Shown piece by piece: positions 6,030 to 13,174 of a stretch of DNA of 13,174 bases. Within the stretch, counting starts at the first letter, position 1, and each line of letters starts with the position of its first letter. The stretch spans positions 1 to 13,174 of the forward strand of contig JAKEHF010000058.1 in NCBI GenBank assembly GCA_022615295.1. The letters are read 5' to 3'. Made by a program: the position numbers and the translations under genes. The notes under the pieces are model-generated. The model was not told the origin of the DNA and ran no database searches. It worked only from the letters and a program-made list of their open reading frames with translations. The stretch is from Actinomycetota bacterium (GTDB lineage: Bacteria; Actinomycetota; Acidimicrobiia; Spongiisociales; ZC4RG35).

Positions 6030-9000
6030 CCCCGGTAGGCCATCCCACGGGGGGCCGGGGCGAAACCCCACTCGCGCAGTGCAGCCGCCAAGGGTGAGGC
6101 ACCGATCGACTCCCCGTTCACGGTCACGAGGGTGAGTCTCCGGTGCCGGGCCCCCACCTCGGCGAGGGCCCGTGAGACCTCACCGAACCGGTCCGGCGTG
6201 GCGTCGAGGAGAGTCAGGCCACGACGTCCTCTGTCGAGATGACCGATGAGCTGGCCATCGTCGAGGATCACGTAGGCGCCTGCATCACGGGCAAGACGAC
6301 CAGCCCCGATCTCCGGCCAGGCGAGAGCGGCCCCATAGGGGTTGCCCGGGTCGGTGGCAGCGAGCACCAGGGTGCCCCCGGCGATTGTTCCACGAAGACG
6401 GTCGACCGCCCCGGGGTGGGCGAATTGGGAACCGCCCAGACCTTCGACGAAATAGCCGCGTCTCACCCGGCCGGTCTCCTCGAGCCCTGTCAGCACCGGG
6501 TAGACCGCGGAGAATCCGCCCGGGATGCCTTCGTACATGGCGACGTCCCTGGTCACAACTCCGTGACGGTCGAGGAGCATCTCGGTCCGGGCCACGGCCT
6601 TCTCGGCCTCTGATGCAACTGCCCCAGTCCCGGTGAGCGACCAGCGCCCAGCGGCATGGGGGGCGAGTCTCGATCCGAGTGGTCGCCGGCCGGTCGGGGA
6701 TCCGCCCCTTCGTCGGAGATAGGCACGTACCGGCTCGAAGGTGTCATTGGTGACATAACCACCCCACACCAGGTCCCACACGGCCTCGAGCCGGGCGTCC
6801 GGGTCACCACCGCCGGTGGCCTCGTATATCTCGGTGAAGAAGCTGGCCCCATGTCTTCGGAGATGCTCGAGTATCGGCTCGGTCTCCGGGCCGAGCATTT
6901 CGGGGTCTGGCCCCTGCCATAGCGTGGCCAGCCGATCACGGGGATAGAGGGCGACACGACCGTCACGTGTCCCGAGACGTCCCTGGCCCACCCAGGTCAA
7001 CTCACCGGAGAGGAGCAGCGAGTCGATCTCGCCGTTGTAACCGCCGACCCGCGCCGTGAGCACGTCCCTCTCCAGCACCGATGCCGGCACCACGGCGCCG
7101 GTGAGGAGACCTACCGTCTCCCGAAGCGCCCCCCGACTCGGGTCTGGACGCACCCCTTGCCATAGGGGGAGAAAACGGGCCAGGGTCGTCTGGGGCACCG
7201 GTTCGATCTCGTTGCGGAGGAGGGCCAGGGAGCGTCGCTTGAGCCGGCGGAGCACCTCCGCTTCGACCCACTCCCGACCCTCGGCGCCACGACGAAACGC
7301 CCCTTCGACAATCCGTCCTGTGTCGACCAGACGGCGCAGGGCGCTCTCCACGACGCCCGCAGGCATGGCCAGCGCGGAGGCCGCCTCACCGGTCGTGAAG
7401 GGGCCGTGGGTGCGGGCATACCGACCGACTACGTCACCGAGCGGGTCGGGCACGGGGGCGAGGAAGACGTGGGGCACACCGGGGGGTGGGGCCATCCCCA
7501 GGGCATCCCGCAGCCTGGCGACGTCCTCGATGGCGGCCCATCTCCCCTCGGCCCCGATCCGGACTACGCGATGCTCATCCTCGAGGAGATCGAGGACGAT
7601 CGGGACGTCCATCGAACGACATCTGACCTCGATGTCGTCGGTGGTCAGGGGTCCCAGGTCGCGCAGCATGTCGTGAAGCCGGTCGGGCGACGAGGCGTGC
7701 CGACCCTCTACCAGCCACTGGAGCTCGAGCTCAACGGTGGCGATCACACCCGGGTCGATGAGCTCGCGGAGCTCACCCTCACCGAGCAGCTCTGCGAGCA
7801 GGGACCGGTCGAGACTGAGGGCGGCGGCCCTCCTCTCGGCGAGGGGGGCATCGCCTTCGTAGAGATATGTGGCGACGAAGGCGAAGAGGAGGGAGCTGGC
7901 GAAGGGACTGGGCCCGACGGTGTCGACCGCCACCACCCGCACACGTCGCGATCTGATGTCTGTGAGAAGACCACGAAGCGAGGGCAGGTCGAAGACGTCG
8001 TTGAGCACCTCGCGGTAGACCTCGAGCAGGATGGGGAAACCGCCAAAGGACCGGGCCACGGCGAGGAGATTGGCGGACCGACGCCGCTGCATCCAGAGTG
8101 GTGTCCGCTCACCTGGGCGACGGCGGGGCAACAGCAGGGCCCTTCCGGCCGCCTCCCGGAATCGCGCCGCGAAGAGTGCCGTGTCGGCGAGATGCTCGAT
8201 CAGCAGCTCGTCGAGCTCCTCAGGGTCGATGAGGAGGTCGTCGGGGTCAGGGGGCTCATCGGCGTCAGGAAAGCGAAAGGCGATCCCGTCGTCGGACCAA
8301 ATGACGTCGATGTCGGTTCCGTGACGATCACGAAAGCCATGTCTCAGGGCCAGGGCCCACGGTGCGTGGAGTCTCGAGCCGTAGGGTGAGAGGAGGACTA
8401 CGCGCCAGTCGCCGATCTCATCACGGAATCTCTCCACGACCAGGGTGGTGTCTGTGGGGAGATGACCAGTGGCCTCCGTCTCCTCGCGCAGATAGGCGGC
8501 GAGATTCGCCGCGGCGAGCCGGTCGAGACTGTATCTCTGCAAGAGGACGGTCTCGGGGTCGTCCATCGCGCCGATCTCCCTGACGAACCTCCCGACGGCG
8601 CGCCCGGTTTCGACCGGCCGGCCTGGGGCGTCCCCACGCCAGAAGGGCATGCGGGGGGACACGTCAACCGGAGCGGGGTTCACCTCGACACGGTCATGAG
8701 TTATCCGGCTGATCCTCCACGTCGTCGAGCCGAGGAGAAAGGTGTCGCCCTCACGACTCTCGTAGACCATCTCCTCGTCGAGCTCGCCGACACGACTGCC
8801 GTCAGGGAGGGTCACGCGATACAACCCGCGATCGGGGATGGTCCCGGGATTGGTGACCACCAGTTGTCTCGCCCCCGGGCGCGGGCTCACCTGGTCGGTG
8901 GTCCGGTCCCAGTTCACTCGGGGCCGCAGCTCGGCGAAAAGGTCGGAGGGATAGAGACCCGAGAGCATGTCGAGGGTGGCGTCGTGGAGTGAGCGGCTCA

Positions 9001-10375
9001 ACCCCGAGTAGGGGGCGGCGCGACGGACCATGTCGTAGAGGACCTGGGAGCTGACACCTCCGGTCGCCACGACGTGGGCTACGAGCTGCTGGGCGAGGAC
9101 GTCCAGCGGGTTCTCCGGGACCCGGGTCGGTTCGACGTTGCCGTTCGTCATCTCAGACGCGACCACCGTGGCGGTGAGCAGGTCGCCGCGATACTTGGGG
9201 AAGATCCTGGCCCGGGCGACGCCACCGACACGATGACCGGACCGGCCAACCCTTTGCAGCCCGGAGGCGACCGAAGTGGGTGACTCCACCTGGATCACCA
9301 GGTCAACGGAGCCCATGTCGATGCCCAGCTCCAGAGAGGAGGTGGCCACGACTGCCTTGAGCTCGCCGCGTTTCAATGCCTCCTCGATGGCGACACGTTG
9401 CTCTCGTGAGACCGAGCCGTGATGGGCTCGGGCGATCTCGGATCCGGCGAGGTTGTTCACCTCGGCACAGATCCTCTCGGCCAGACGTCGCGAGTTGGCG
9501 AACACGATCGTGCCGGCGTGCCGTACGATGAGATCTGCCAACTCGGGGTAGACCGTCGGCCAGATGGACCGGGTGGACGGCCCGTCGGGGTCGAGCGGGT
9601 CCGGGACACCCGGGGAGCCCATGTCCTCGGTGGGCACCACTATCTGGAGGTCGAGCGTGCGCTCCACCGGCACGTCGACAACGCTCACCTGACGCGGGGT
9701 CCACGTGTCATTGGCGACCGTGCCGCCACCGAGGAAACGTGCGATGACCTCCAGCGGGCGCTGGGTAGCCGAGAGGCCGATCCTCTGCGGGGAGTGCTCG
9801 GTGATCTCCTCGAGACGCTCGAGCGACAGGGCGAGATGGGCTCCCCGCTTCGACCCGGCTACGGCGTGGACCTCGTCGACGATGACCCATCGCACCGACG
9901 CCAGAGTGGATCTCACCGCAGAGGTGAGCATGAGATAGAAGGACTCGGGTGTCGTGATGAGGATGTCGGGGGGATGCCGCTCCATTCGCCGTCGGTCCTC
10001 GGCGGGGGTGTCACCGGTCCGGATGAAGGTGGTCAGCTCGGGTGGGGCGCCCAACCCGAGCCGCAGGGCGGCGTGACGGATCCCGGCGAGCGGTGCCCGT
10101 AGGTTTCGGTCGACGTCGTGGGCCAGCGCCTTGAGCGGGGACACATAGAGCACCCGGCAGCGTTTCGAGGTCTGGGGCAGTGGTTCGGAATGGAGACGGT
10201 CGATGGCCCAGAGGAAGGCGGCGAGGGTCTTTCCCGACCCGGTGGGGGCGTGGATGAGGGTGTGCCGGCCCTCAGCGATCTCGGGCCAGCCCATTGTCTG
10301 GGCCGGAGTGGGCTCGGCGAAGGAGGCCTCGAACCAAGCACGTGTCGCCGGTGCGAAGAACCCTGGGGTGCTCAC
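6026..10375 (-). CDS. lhr: Lhr-type large superfamily-2 ATP-dependent helicase
   Basis: A 1449-residue DNA helicase of the full-length Lhr family; members unwind DNA and RNA:DNA duplexes while translocating 3' to 5', and are tied to DNA repair. The N-terminal core is intact: Walker A APTGSGKT (43-50), DEVH box (167-170), motif III SAT (202-204), IVFANSRR (290-297), ATSSLELGIDMG (344-355) and motif VI QRVGRSG (374-380). The winged-helix and Lhr-signature regions follow, then the long C-terminal region ending with the family motif LAATDPGNPYGAALAWPE near residue 1360. Length and end points match the family. The GTG start lies just before the conserved RAWFEASFAEPTPAQ segment. GAGG sits too close (2 bases) for a good Shine-Dalgarno, and a TACCGT box 7 bases upstream allows a leaderless start. 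It lies 88 bases after the HD-GYP gene. Its last codons overlap the convergent cofH stop. No nuclease or glycosylase partner gene is adjacent. Confidence 0.97.
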   Translation of the reverse strand: MSTPGFFAPATRAWFEASFAEPTPAQTMGWPEIAEGRHTLIHAPTGSGKTLAAFLWAIDRLHSEPLPQTSKRCRVLYVSPLKALAHDVDRNLRAPLAGIRHAALRLGLGAPPELTTFIRTGDTPAEDRRRMERHPPDILITTPESFYLMLTSAVRSTLASVRWVIVDEVHAVAGSKRGAHLALSLERLEEITEHSPQRIGLSATQRPLEVIARFLGGGTVANDTWTPRQVSVVDVPVERTLDLQIVVPTEDMGSPGVPDPLDPDGPSTRSIWPTVYPELADLIVRHAGTIVFANSRRLAERICAEVNNLAGSEIARAHHGSVSREQRVAIEEALKRGELKAVVATSSLELGIDMGSVDLVIQVESPTSVASGLQRVGRSGHRVGGVARARIFPKYRGDLLTATVVASEMTNGNVEPTRVPENPLDVLAQQLVAHVVATGGVSSQVLYDMVRRAAPYSGLSRSLHDATLDMLSGLYPSDLFAELRPRVNWDRTTDQVSPRPGARQLVVTNPGTIPDRGLYRVTLPDGSRVGELDEEMVYESREGDTFLLGSTTWRISRITHDRVEVNPAPVDVSPRMPFWRGDAPGRPVETGRAVGRFVREIGAMDDPETVLLQRYSLDRLAAANLAAYLREETEATGHLPTDTTLVVERFRDEIGDWRVVLLSPYGSRLHAPWALALRHGFRDRHGTDIDVIWSDDGIAFRFPDADEPPDPDDLLIDPEELDELLIEHLADTALFAARFREAAGRALLLPRRRPGERTPLWMQRRRSANLLAVARSFGGFPILLEVYREVLNDVFDLPSLRGLLTDIRSRRVRVVAVDTVGPSPFASSLLFAFVATYLYEGDAPLAERRAAALSLDRSLLAELLGEGELRELIDPGVIATVELELQWLVEGRHASSPDRLHDMLRDLGPLTTDDIEVRCRSMDVPIVLDLLEDEHRVVRIGAEGRWAAIEDVARLRDALGMAPPPGVPHVFLAPVPDPLGDVVGRYARTHGPFTTGEAASALAMPAGVVESALRRLVDTGRIVEGAFRRGAEGREWVEAEVLRRLKRRSLALLRNEIEPVPQTTLARFLPLWQGVRPDPSRGALRETVGLLTGAVVPASVLERDVLTARVGGYNGEIDSLLLSGELTWVGQGRLGTRDGRVALYPRDRLATLWQGPDPEMLGPETEPILEHLRRHGASFFTEIYEATGGGDPDARLEAVWDLVWGGYVTNDTFEPVRAYLRRRGGSPTGRRPLGSRLAPHAAGRWSLTGTGAVASEAEKAVARTEMLLDRHGVVTRDVAMYEGIPGGFSAVYPVLTGLEETGRVRRGYFVEGLGGSQFAHPGAVDRLRGTIAGGTLVLAATDPGNPYGAALAWPEIGAGRLARDAGAYVILDDGQLIGHLDRGRRGLTLLDATPDRFGEVSRALAEVGARHRRLTLVTVNGESIGASPLAAALREWGFAPAPRGMAYRG
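6030..6069 (+). terminator. GC-rich hairpins just after the cofH stop (possible terminator inside lhr)
   Basis: Two alternative stems follow the cofH stop. CCCCGG (6030-6035) can pair with CCGGGG (6055-6060), or GGGG (6057-6060) can pair with CCCC (6066-6069) around a CGAAA loop. There is no T tract, and the sequence is also the 3' end of lhr on the other strand, so the structure may simply reflect GC-rich coding sequence. Confidence 0.2.
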
Positions 10376-10382
10376 GTCCTCG

Positions 10383-10388
10383 ACGGTA
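10383..10388 (-). promoter_or_regulatory. Putative -10 box (TACCGT) upstream of lhr
   Basis: TACCGT on the minus strand ends 7 bases before the GTG of lhr. A TTGTCT hexamer lies 15 bases further upstream, a short but tolerable spacing for a -35. Together they suggest a promoter in the 88-base gap (10376-10463) after the HD-GYP gene, giving a leaderless lhr transcript. Nothing else is recognisable in this gap. Confidence 0.28.
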
Positions 10389-10463
10389 ATCGGGACGTGT
10401 GACAGACAACCTGGCCTGGCGGCTAGCCCATCGAGGAACCGGGCCCAGCGCCGATGCTCGGCC

Positions 10464-11039
10464 CTAGGCGCTCAACGCCAGCGGCAGCTTGTCGATGGCG
10501 GCCAGCTCGAGGAAGATCCCGACGACGGTCGGGTCGAACTGGGTCCCCGAGTTGGCCCGGATCTCGCTGACGGCGTACTCCACGGGAAGGGCCGGCTGAT
10601 AGGCCCTCACCGAGGTCATGGCGTCGAAGGCGTCGGCGACGAGGACGATGCGGCTGAGGACCGGGATGGCGTCACCGGCGAGCCCGAACGGATAGCCGCG
10701 CCCGTCATAACGCTCGTGGTGGTAGAGGATGGCCTCGGCGACCTTGGGGTCCATTCGGTTCCTCGTCATGGCGAAACCAAGCTCGGGGTGACGACGCATC
10801 AGCTCCCGCTCGTCCTCGCTAAGCGGACCCGGCTTGCCCAGGATCCCCGGGTCGAGATGGATCTTGCCCACGTCGTGGAGGACTCCGGCGAGGGCGAGAC
10901 GGTCCAGGTCGTCGCTGCCGAGCCCGAGACCGAGCCCAAGGTTGACCGAGAGATCGGCGACACGATGCACGTGGCCGTGGAGGTCTTCGATGACGTCCTC
11001 CATCACCTCGATCAAGATGTCTCTTGGCAGTTCCCGCAC
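10464..11039 (-). CDS. Stand-alone HD-GYP domain phosphodiesterase (likely cyclic-di-nucleotide)
   Basis: A 191-residue soluble protein that is almost entirely one HD-GYP domain, the metal-dependent phosphohydrolase class that degrades cyclic di-GMP or related nucleotides. All signature residues are present: His25 (HVHRVA), His55-Asp56 with Lys59 (LHDVGK), His84 (HPELG), His107-His108 and GYP 115-117 in HHERYDGRGYP, then VADAFDAMTSVRAY. No receiver, GAF or PAS domain and no membrane helix is attached, so any sensory input must come from a partner. A low-complexity LGLGLGLG stretch (34-41) lies between two helices. I chose the GTG at 11039 because GGAGG lies six bases upstream; an in-frame GTG at 11060 would add seven residues but lacks a ribosome site. 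It lies 92 bases after btpA. No diguanylate cyclase is in the window. Confidence 0.93.
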   Translation of the reverse strand: MRELPRDILIEVMEDVIEDLHGHVHRVADLSVNLGLGLGLGSDDLDRLALAGVLHDVGKIHLDPGILGKPGPLSEDERELMRRHPELGFAMTRNRMDPKVAEAILYHHERYDGRGYPFGLAGDAIPVLSRIVLVADAFDAMTSVRAYQPALPVEYAVSEIRANSGTQFDPTVVGIFLELAAIDKLPLALSA

Positions 11040-11108
11040 TGTCGGCCTCCGAAACAACACAAGTCTCGGCCCCCGCCAACAGTGCGGGTATGGGTCATTC
11101 GCCCCAAT

Positions 11109-11121
11109 CGCTCACTGAGCG
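11109..11121 (-). terminator. Small inverted repeat downstream of the BtpA-family gene
   Basis: CGCTC-ACT-GAGCG is a perfect five-base-pair hairpin, 10 bases after the btpA stop on the minus strand. It is short and has no T tract, so it is at best a weak terminator or RNA 3'-end stabiliser in the 92-base gap before the HD-GYP gene. Confidence 0.2.
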
Positions 11122-11131
11122 CGCGCAGAGT

Positions 11132-11920
11132 TCACAACAGGCCGAGACCGGTTGCCGTCTCGATGAAGCGTCGCGCCCGGTCGCGATCCACCCGGTTGCG
11201 TGGGTCGCCGTCATGTTTCAACGACGAACCGACGATGACGGAGTCGGCCACAGTCATGAATGACGCCAGATTGGATGAATCCGCCCCGGAGCCGACGACC
11301 ACCGGGGTACCGGCGGGGACCGCTCCCCGGACGACGCTAAGCCGCTCCAGGTCGGGGGTGCTCCCGGTGGCGCCGCCGGTGACGATCACGGCGTCGGCGA
11401 GGCCCCTCGTAACCGTGTCATGGGCGACCTGGGCGACGTCGGTCTCGGGTGGGGGGGTGGCATGCTTTACCATGACGTCGGCCCAGATCTCGACGTCCGG
11501 GCACAAGAAGGCGCGTCTCCTGGCCACCTCGGCCGCCCTTCCCACGAGGGGGCCTTGGTCGGTGTACATGGTCCCGGTCAGGACGTTGACCCTCACGAAG
11601 ACGGCACCGGTCGCCGCCGCCACAGCCAGTGCCGAAACCACGTCGTTGCGAAGGACGTTGACGCCGATCGCCACCGGGTGACTCCGTCGTATCGTCTCGA
11701 CGGCCACCGTCATGGCCGCCACCGTCTCCGGGGGAACGGTGTCGGCCCAGAAGGGGCTGTCGCCGAAGTTCTCGACGAGCAGGGCACCGAACCCGGCGTC
11801 GACGAGGACGTCTGCGTCCTCCACAGCGGCGCCGAGGACGTCGCCCATGGACACATGGCGCGGGGAACCGGGCAAGGGGAGCAGATGGACCATCCCCACC
11901 ACACGGGGGATGGTCGTCAC
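11132..11920 (-). CDS. BtpA/SgcQ family protein (predicted TIM barrel)
   Basis: A 262-residue protein of the BtpA family. Motifs include VVGMVHLLPLPGSP (residues 7-20), DADVLVDAGFGALLVENFGDSPF, AIGVNVLRND, VRVNVLTGTMYTDQG and the phosphate-loop-like VIVTGGATG and VVVGSGADSSN. BtpA was named from Synechocystis, where it stabilises photosystem I, but most members, including E. coli SgcQ, are in non-photosynthetic bacteria and their reaction is unknown. The barrel fold and glycine-rich C-terminal loops suggest a small phosphorylated ligand. The GTG at 11918-11920 overlaps the TGA of the upstream gene by four bases (GTGA), so translation is coupled to the MDMPI-fold protein. The reading frame remains open further upstream inside that gene, but those residues look like out-of-frame translation and are excluded. 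The family assignment is firm; the function is open. Confidence 0.93.
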   Translation of the reverse strand: MTTIPRVVGMVHLLPLPGSPRHVSMGDVLGAAVEDADVLVDAGFGALLVENFGDSPFWADTVPPETVAAMTVAVETIRRSHPVAIGVNVLRNDVVSALAVAAATGAVFVRVNVLTGTMYTDQGPLVGRAAEVARRRAFLCPDVEIWADVMVKHATPPPETDVAQVAHDTVTRGLADAVIVTGGATGSTPDLERLSVVRGAVPAGTPVVVGSGADSSNLASFMTVADSVIVGSSLKHDGDPRNRVDRDRARRFIETATGLGLL

Positions 11921-12648
11921 AGATAGGCCCTGGCTACCTGTGTCGCTGTCTTGGCGTACTCCCCATTCACCTTCAGACCGATCTCGGACGGTTTGACCCG
12001 ATCTACGACGAGCCGGGCCCATTCGGATGCCGAGCCCTTGATGAGCTGGTCCGTGTCGTCCGGTCCGTAGACCCACTTTGCGTAACCGGGGCCGATGACC
12101 TCGACCCTCACCGGCTCGTAGTGCTCGCCCGCCTGCTTGAAGGCGTAGGGGAGGGTCTTCCAACCCAGCCAGCAGACGTGTCTGATCCTGTGGGTGTCCT
12201 CGACCTCGATGCCCAGGGTCTTGTAGATGTCGAGACCATGCATCCAGGTCTCCATGAGCCGGAAGGTGGCGAAGGTGCGGGCGCTCATGTCACCGGCGAT
12301 CCAGGGAACCCGGTCGTCCCCGCTCATGTGGGACAGGGGTTCGACGACCTTGGCGCGCCCACCCCGCCACCACTCGATCACGTCCTGGGGCCGCATGGAT
12401 CGGCCTTTCTTGATGGCGATCCTCTTCATACCCTCCAGATCAGAGGCCTGCTGCCACTCGGCGACACGCTCGCCGCCATTGATGGCGTCGGCGCCGAGGT
12501 CCTCGAAATCGGCGAGATGGGCGATGGTGTCCCGCACCGTCCATGGCTTGTTTGGTGTGACCAGGTCCCAGACCTTGATCGGGATCCGCTGCAGCGACTG
12601 ATCGAGGAACTGCTGTTCGGCTACCAGATCGGAGAGGATGTCACGCAC
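11917..12648 (-). CDS. TIGR03084-type DinB / mycothiol maleylpyruvate isomerase-fold metal-binding protein
   Basis: A 243-residue protein with an N-terminal four-helix DinB/MDMPI domain and a smaller C-terminal domain (about 160-243) of the wHTH-lacking, SCP-like kind seen in actinobacterial relatives. His44 (TIAHLADFE) together with Glu133 and His137 (METWMHGLDI) form an H...ExxxH triad that corresponds to the zinc ligands of mycothiol-dependent maleylpyruvate isomerase. Relatives use mycothiol as a thiol cofactor for isomerisation or detoxification; this family member has no proven substrate. The GTG start has no Shine-Dalgarno; a TACAAT box 7 bases upstream suggests a leaderless transcript. 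The stop overlaps the btpA start (GTGA). It lies 49 bases downstream of the LOG-family gene. The family is largely actinobacterial, which supports the host assignment. Confidence 0.9.
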   Translation of the reverse strand: MRDILSDLVAEQQFLDQSLQRIPIKVWDLVTPNKPWTVRDTIAHLADFEDLGADAINGGERVAEWQQASDLEGMKRIAIKKGRSMRPQDVIEWWRGGRAKVVEPLSHMSGDDRVPWIAGDMSARTFATFRLMETWMHGLDIYKTLGIEVEDTHRIRHVCWLGWKTLPYAFKQAGEHYEPVRVEVIGPGYAKWVYGPDDTDQLIKGSASEWARLVVDRVKPSEIGLKVNGEYAKTATQVARAYL

Positions 12649-12655
12649 ATACCGG

Positions 12656-12661
12656 ATTGTA
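12656..12661 (-). promoter_or_regulatory. Putative -10 box (TACAAT) for a leaderless MDMPI-fold/btpA transcript
   Basis: TACAAT on the minus strand is the closest match to the TATAAT consensus in the window. It ends 7 bases before the GTG at 12648, placing +1 on the start codon. The remaining 49-base gap after the LOG stop holds no clear TTGACA-like -35. An ATG two bases upstream of the GTG is out of frame. Confidence 0.45.
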
Positions 12662-12697
12662 GACGTTTGACGCGGGGTACTCCCACGAGCGACCCTC

Positions 12698-13174
12698 CTA
12701 CCAGGGTCTTTCAGCCATCTCCTCGGTCATCGGTGTCGGAATGGCGACCGTCTCAGGGAGACGGGCCATCTCGTTGAGTCTGTCGATCAGCTGACGGAGC
12801 CGGCCAAAGTTGTGCCGGTCGAAGTGCAGGGATATCCGCTCGCAGTCCAGGGCGTCGGCGTCCTCGATCTCCTGGGGTGTCGGCTCGGCCGAGGTGATCT
12901 CCCCACCCACCAGCATGTCGGCGAACTCCTCGGTCATATCGGAGAGCTGGACGGCGTCGGGGGCCCTGCGGAGCCGGAGGATGAGACGACCCGAGGCATA
13001 ACGCTGGGAGTGGTAGTTGGAGTAGAAGGTGGTGATGTGTTCCCGGGCGACCAGCGGGTCGGTGGTGTGGAGGAAGAGGGAGAGGTCGGAGGGGGAGATG
13101 AACCCGTGGCCCAACTGGGTCCCCACCATGAACTCGATTATCGGCCCCCAGAACCCCGAGCCCTCGGCCTCGAG
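12698..13174 (-). CDS. LOG family protein (Rossmann-fold nucleotide-binding), C-terminal part; 5' end outside window
   Basis: The last 158 residues of a protein whose frame is still open at the window edge. Visible features are SGFWGPIIEFM, the ISPSDLSLFLHTTDP segment and FYSNYHSQRYASGRLILRL. These fit the C-terminal region of the larger LOG/COG1611 proteins (TIGR00730-like), whose plant and bacterial members release cytokinin bases or cleave nucleoside monophosphates to base plus ribose 5-phosphate. The defining PGGxGTxxE motif would lie beyond base 13174, so catalytic competence cannot be judged. The C-terminal tail is rich in acidic and amphipathic helices (LNEMARLPETVAIPTPMTEEM). It precedes the MDMPI-fold gene by 49 bases on the same strand, but a promoter-like box in that gap suggests they may be separate transcripts. 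The identification rests on C-terminal motifs only. Confidence 0.8.
   Translation of the reverse strand, partial: LEAEGSGFWGPIIEFMVGTQLGHGFISPSDLSLFLHTTDPLVAREHITTFYSNYHSQRYASGRLILRLRRAPDAVQLSDMTEEFADMLVGGEITSAEPTPQEIEDADALDCERISLHFDRHNFGRLRQLIDRLNEMARLPETVAIPTPMTEEMAERPW

Noticed and set aside
4734..6071. Minus-strand open frame (445 codons) across cofH
   Set aside because: It is antisense to the CofH radical-SAM domain and has His/Gly/Val-rich composition without motifs.
7406..8389. Plus-strand open frame (327 codons) inside lhr
   Set aside because: It is antisense to a continuous, motif-complete helicase. Its Gly/Glu/Asp/Val-rich composition is typical of the mirrored frame.
10203..11681. 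Long plus-strand open frame (492 codons) over the lhr start, HD-GYP and btpA genes
   Set aside because: It spans three genes on the other strand that have intact family motifs. The translation is low-complexity and matches no family. Long antisense frames are expected in GC-rich coding DNA.
11921..12163. Upstream extension of the BtpA frame to 343 residues
   Set aside because: The added residues overlap the MDMPI-fold gene out of frame and are Arg/Gly-rich. The family motif begins just after the GTG at 11920.
1..13174. Search for tRNA/rRNA genes, CRISPR repeats, insertion-sequence ends, phage or defence genes
   Set aside because: Reading both strands, I saw no tandem spaced repeats, terminal inverted repeats, cloverleaf-like segments or transposase/nuclease motifs. 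All intergenic gaps are under about 95 bases.

Overview
This is a 13.2-kb, gene-dense, high-GC chromosomal segment with almost no free intergenic space (no gap above about 95 bases). The gene content points to an Actinomycetota bacterium: deazaflavin (FO/F420) biosynthesis genes, a mycothiol-type maleylpyruvate-isomerase-fold protein, a full-length Lhr helicase, strong G/C preference at third codon positions, frequent GTG starts, and several starts that look leaderless. F420-making actinobacteria such as mycobacteria usually carry cofG and cofH fused as fbiC. Here they are separate, which argues for a deeper lineage such as Acidimicrobiia. That placement is inference, not proof.

Layout. (1) 1-1245 (+): 3' part of an ABC exporter half-transporter. 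(2) 1242-2206 (-): a small conserved-looking hypothetical protein, preceded by a universal-stress-protein-like gene. (3) 2219-6029 (+): a tightly coupled three-gene operon, SDR oxidoreductase - cofG - cofH, joined by 4-base GTGA and ATGA overlaps. (4) 6026-13174 (-): LOG-family protein (5' end outside the window), DinB/MDMPI-fold protein, BtpA-family protein, stand-alone HD-GYP phosphodiesterase, and the very long lhr gene.

How the genes relate. The clearest pathway is 5-deazaflavin (FO) synthesis: CofH joins tyrosine to the ribityl-diaminouracil intermediate of flavin biosynthesis, and CofG closes the deazaflavin ring. The SDR is translationally coupled to them, but its substrate cannot be read from sequence. 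The MDMPI-fold gene and btpA are also coupled. LOG, HD-GYP and Lhr look like housekeeping or signalling genes that share a strand.

The best candidate for something new is the CofH protein. It carries a cysteine-free N-terminal region of about 250 residues, in front of a normal-length radical-SAM CofH, that I do not recognise. Secondary observations are two convergent gene pairs whose stop codons interlock in the same CTAG tetranucleotide, and a recurring TANNNT box 6-8 bases upstream of starts that lack a Shine-Dalgarno sequence. I found no CRISPR array, tRNA, rRNA, insertion sequence, phage gene or defence system.
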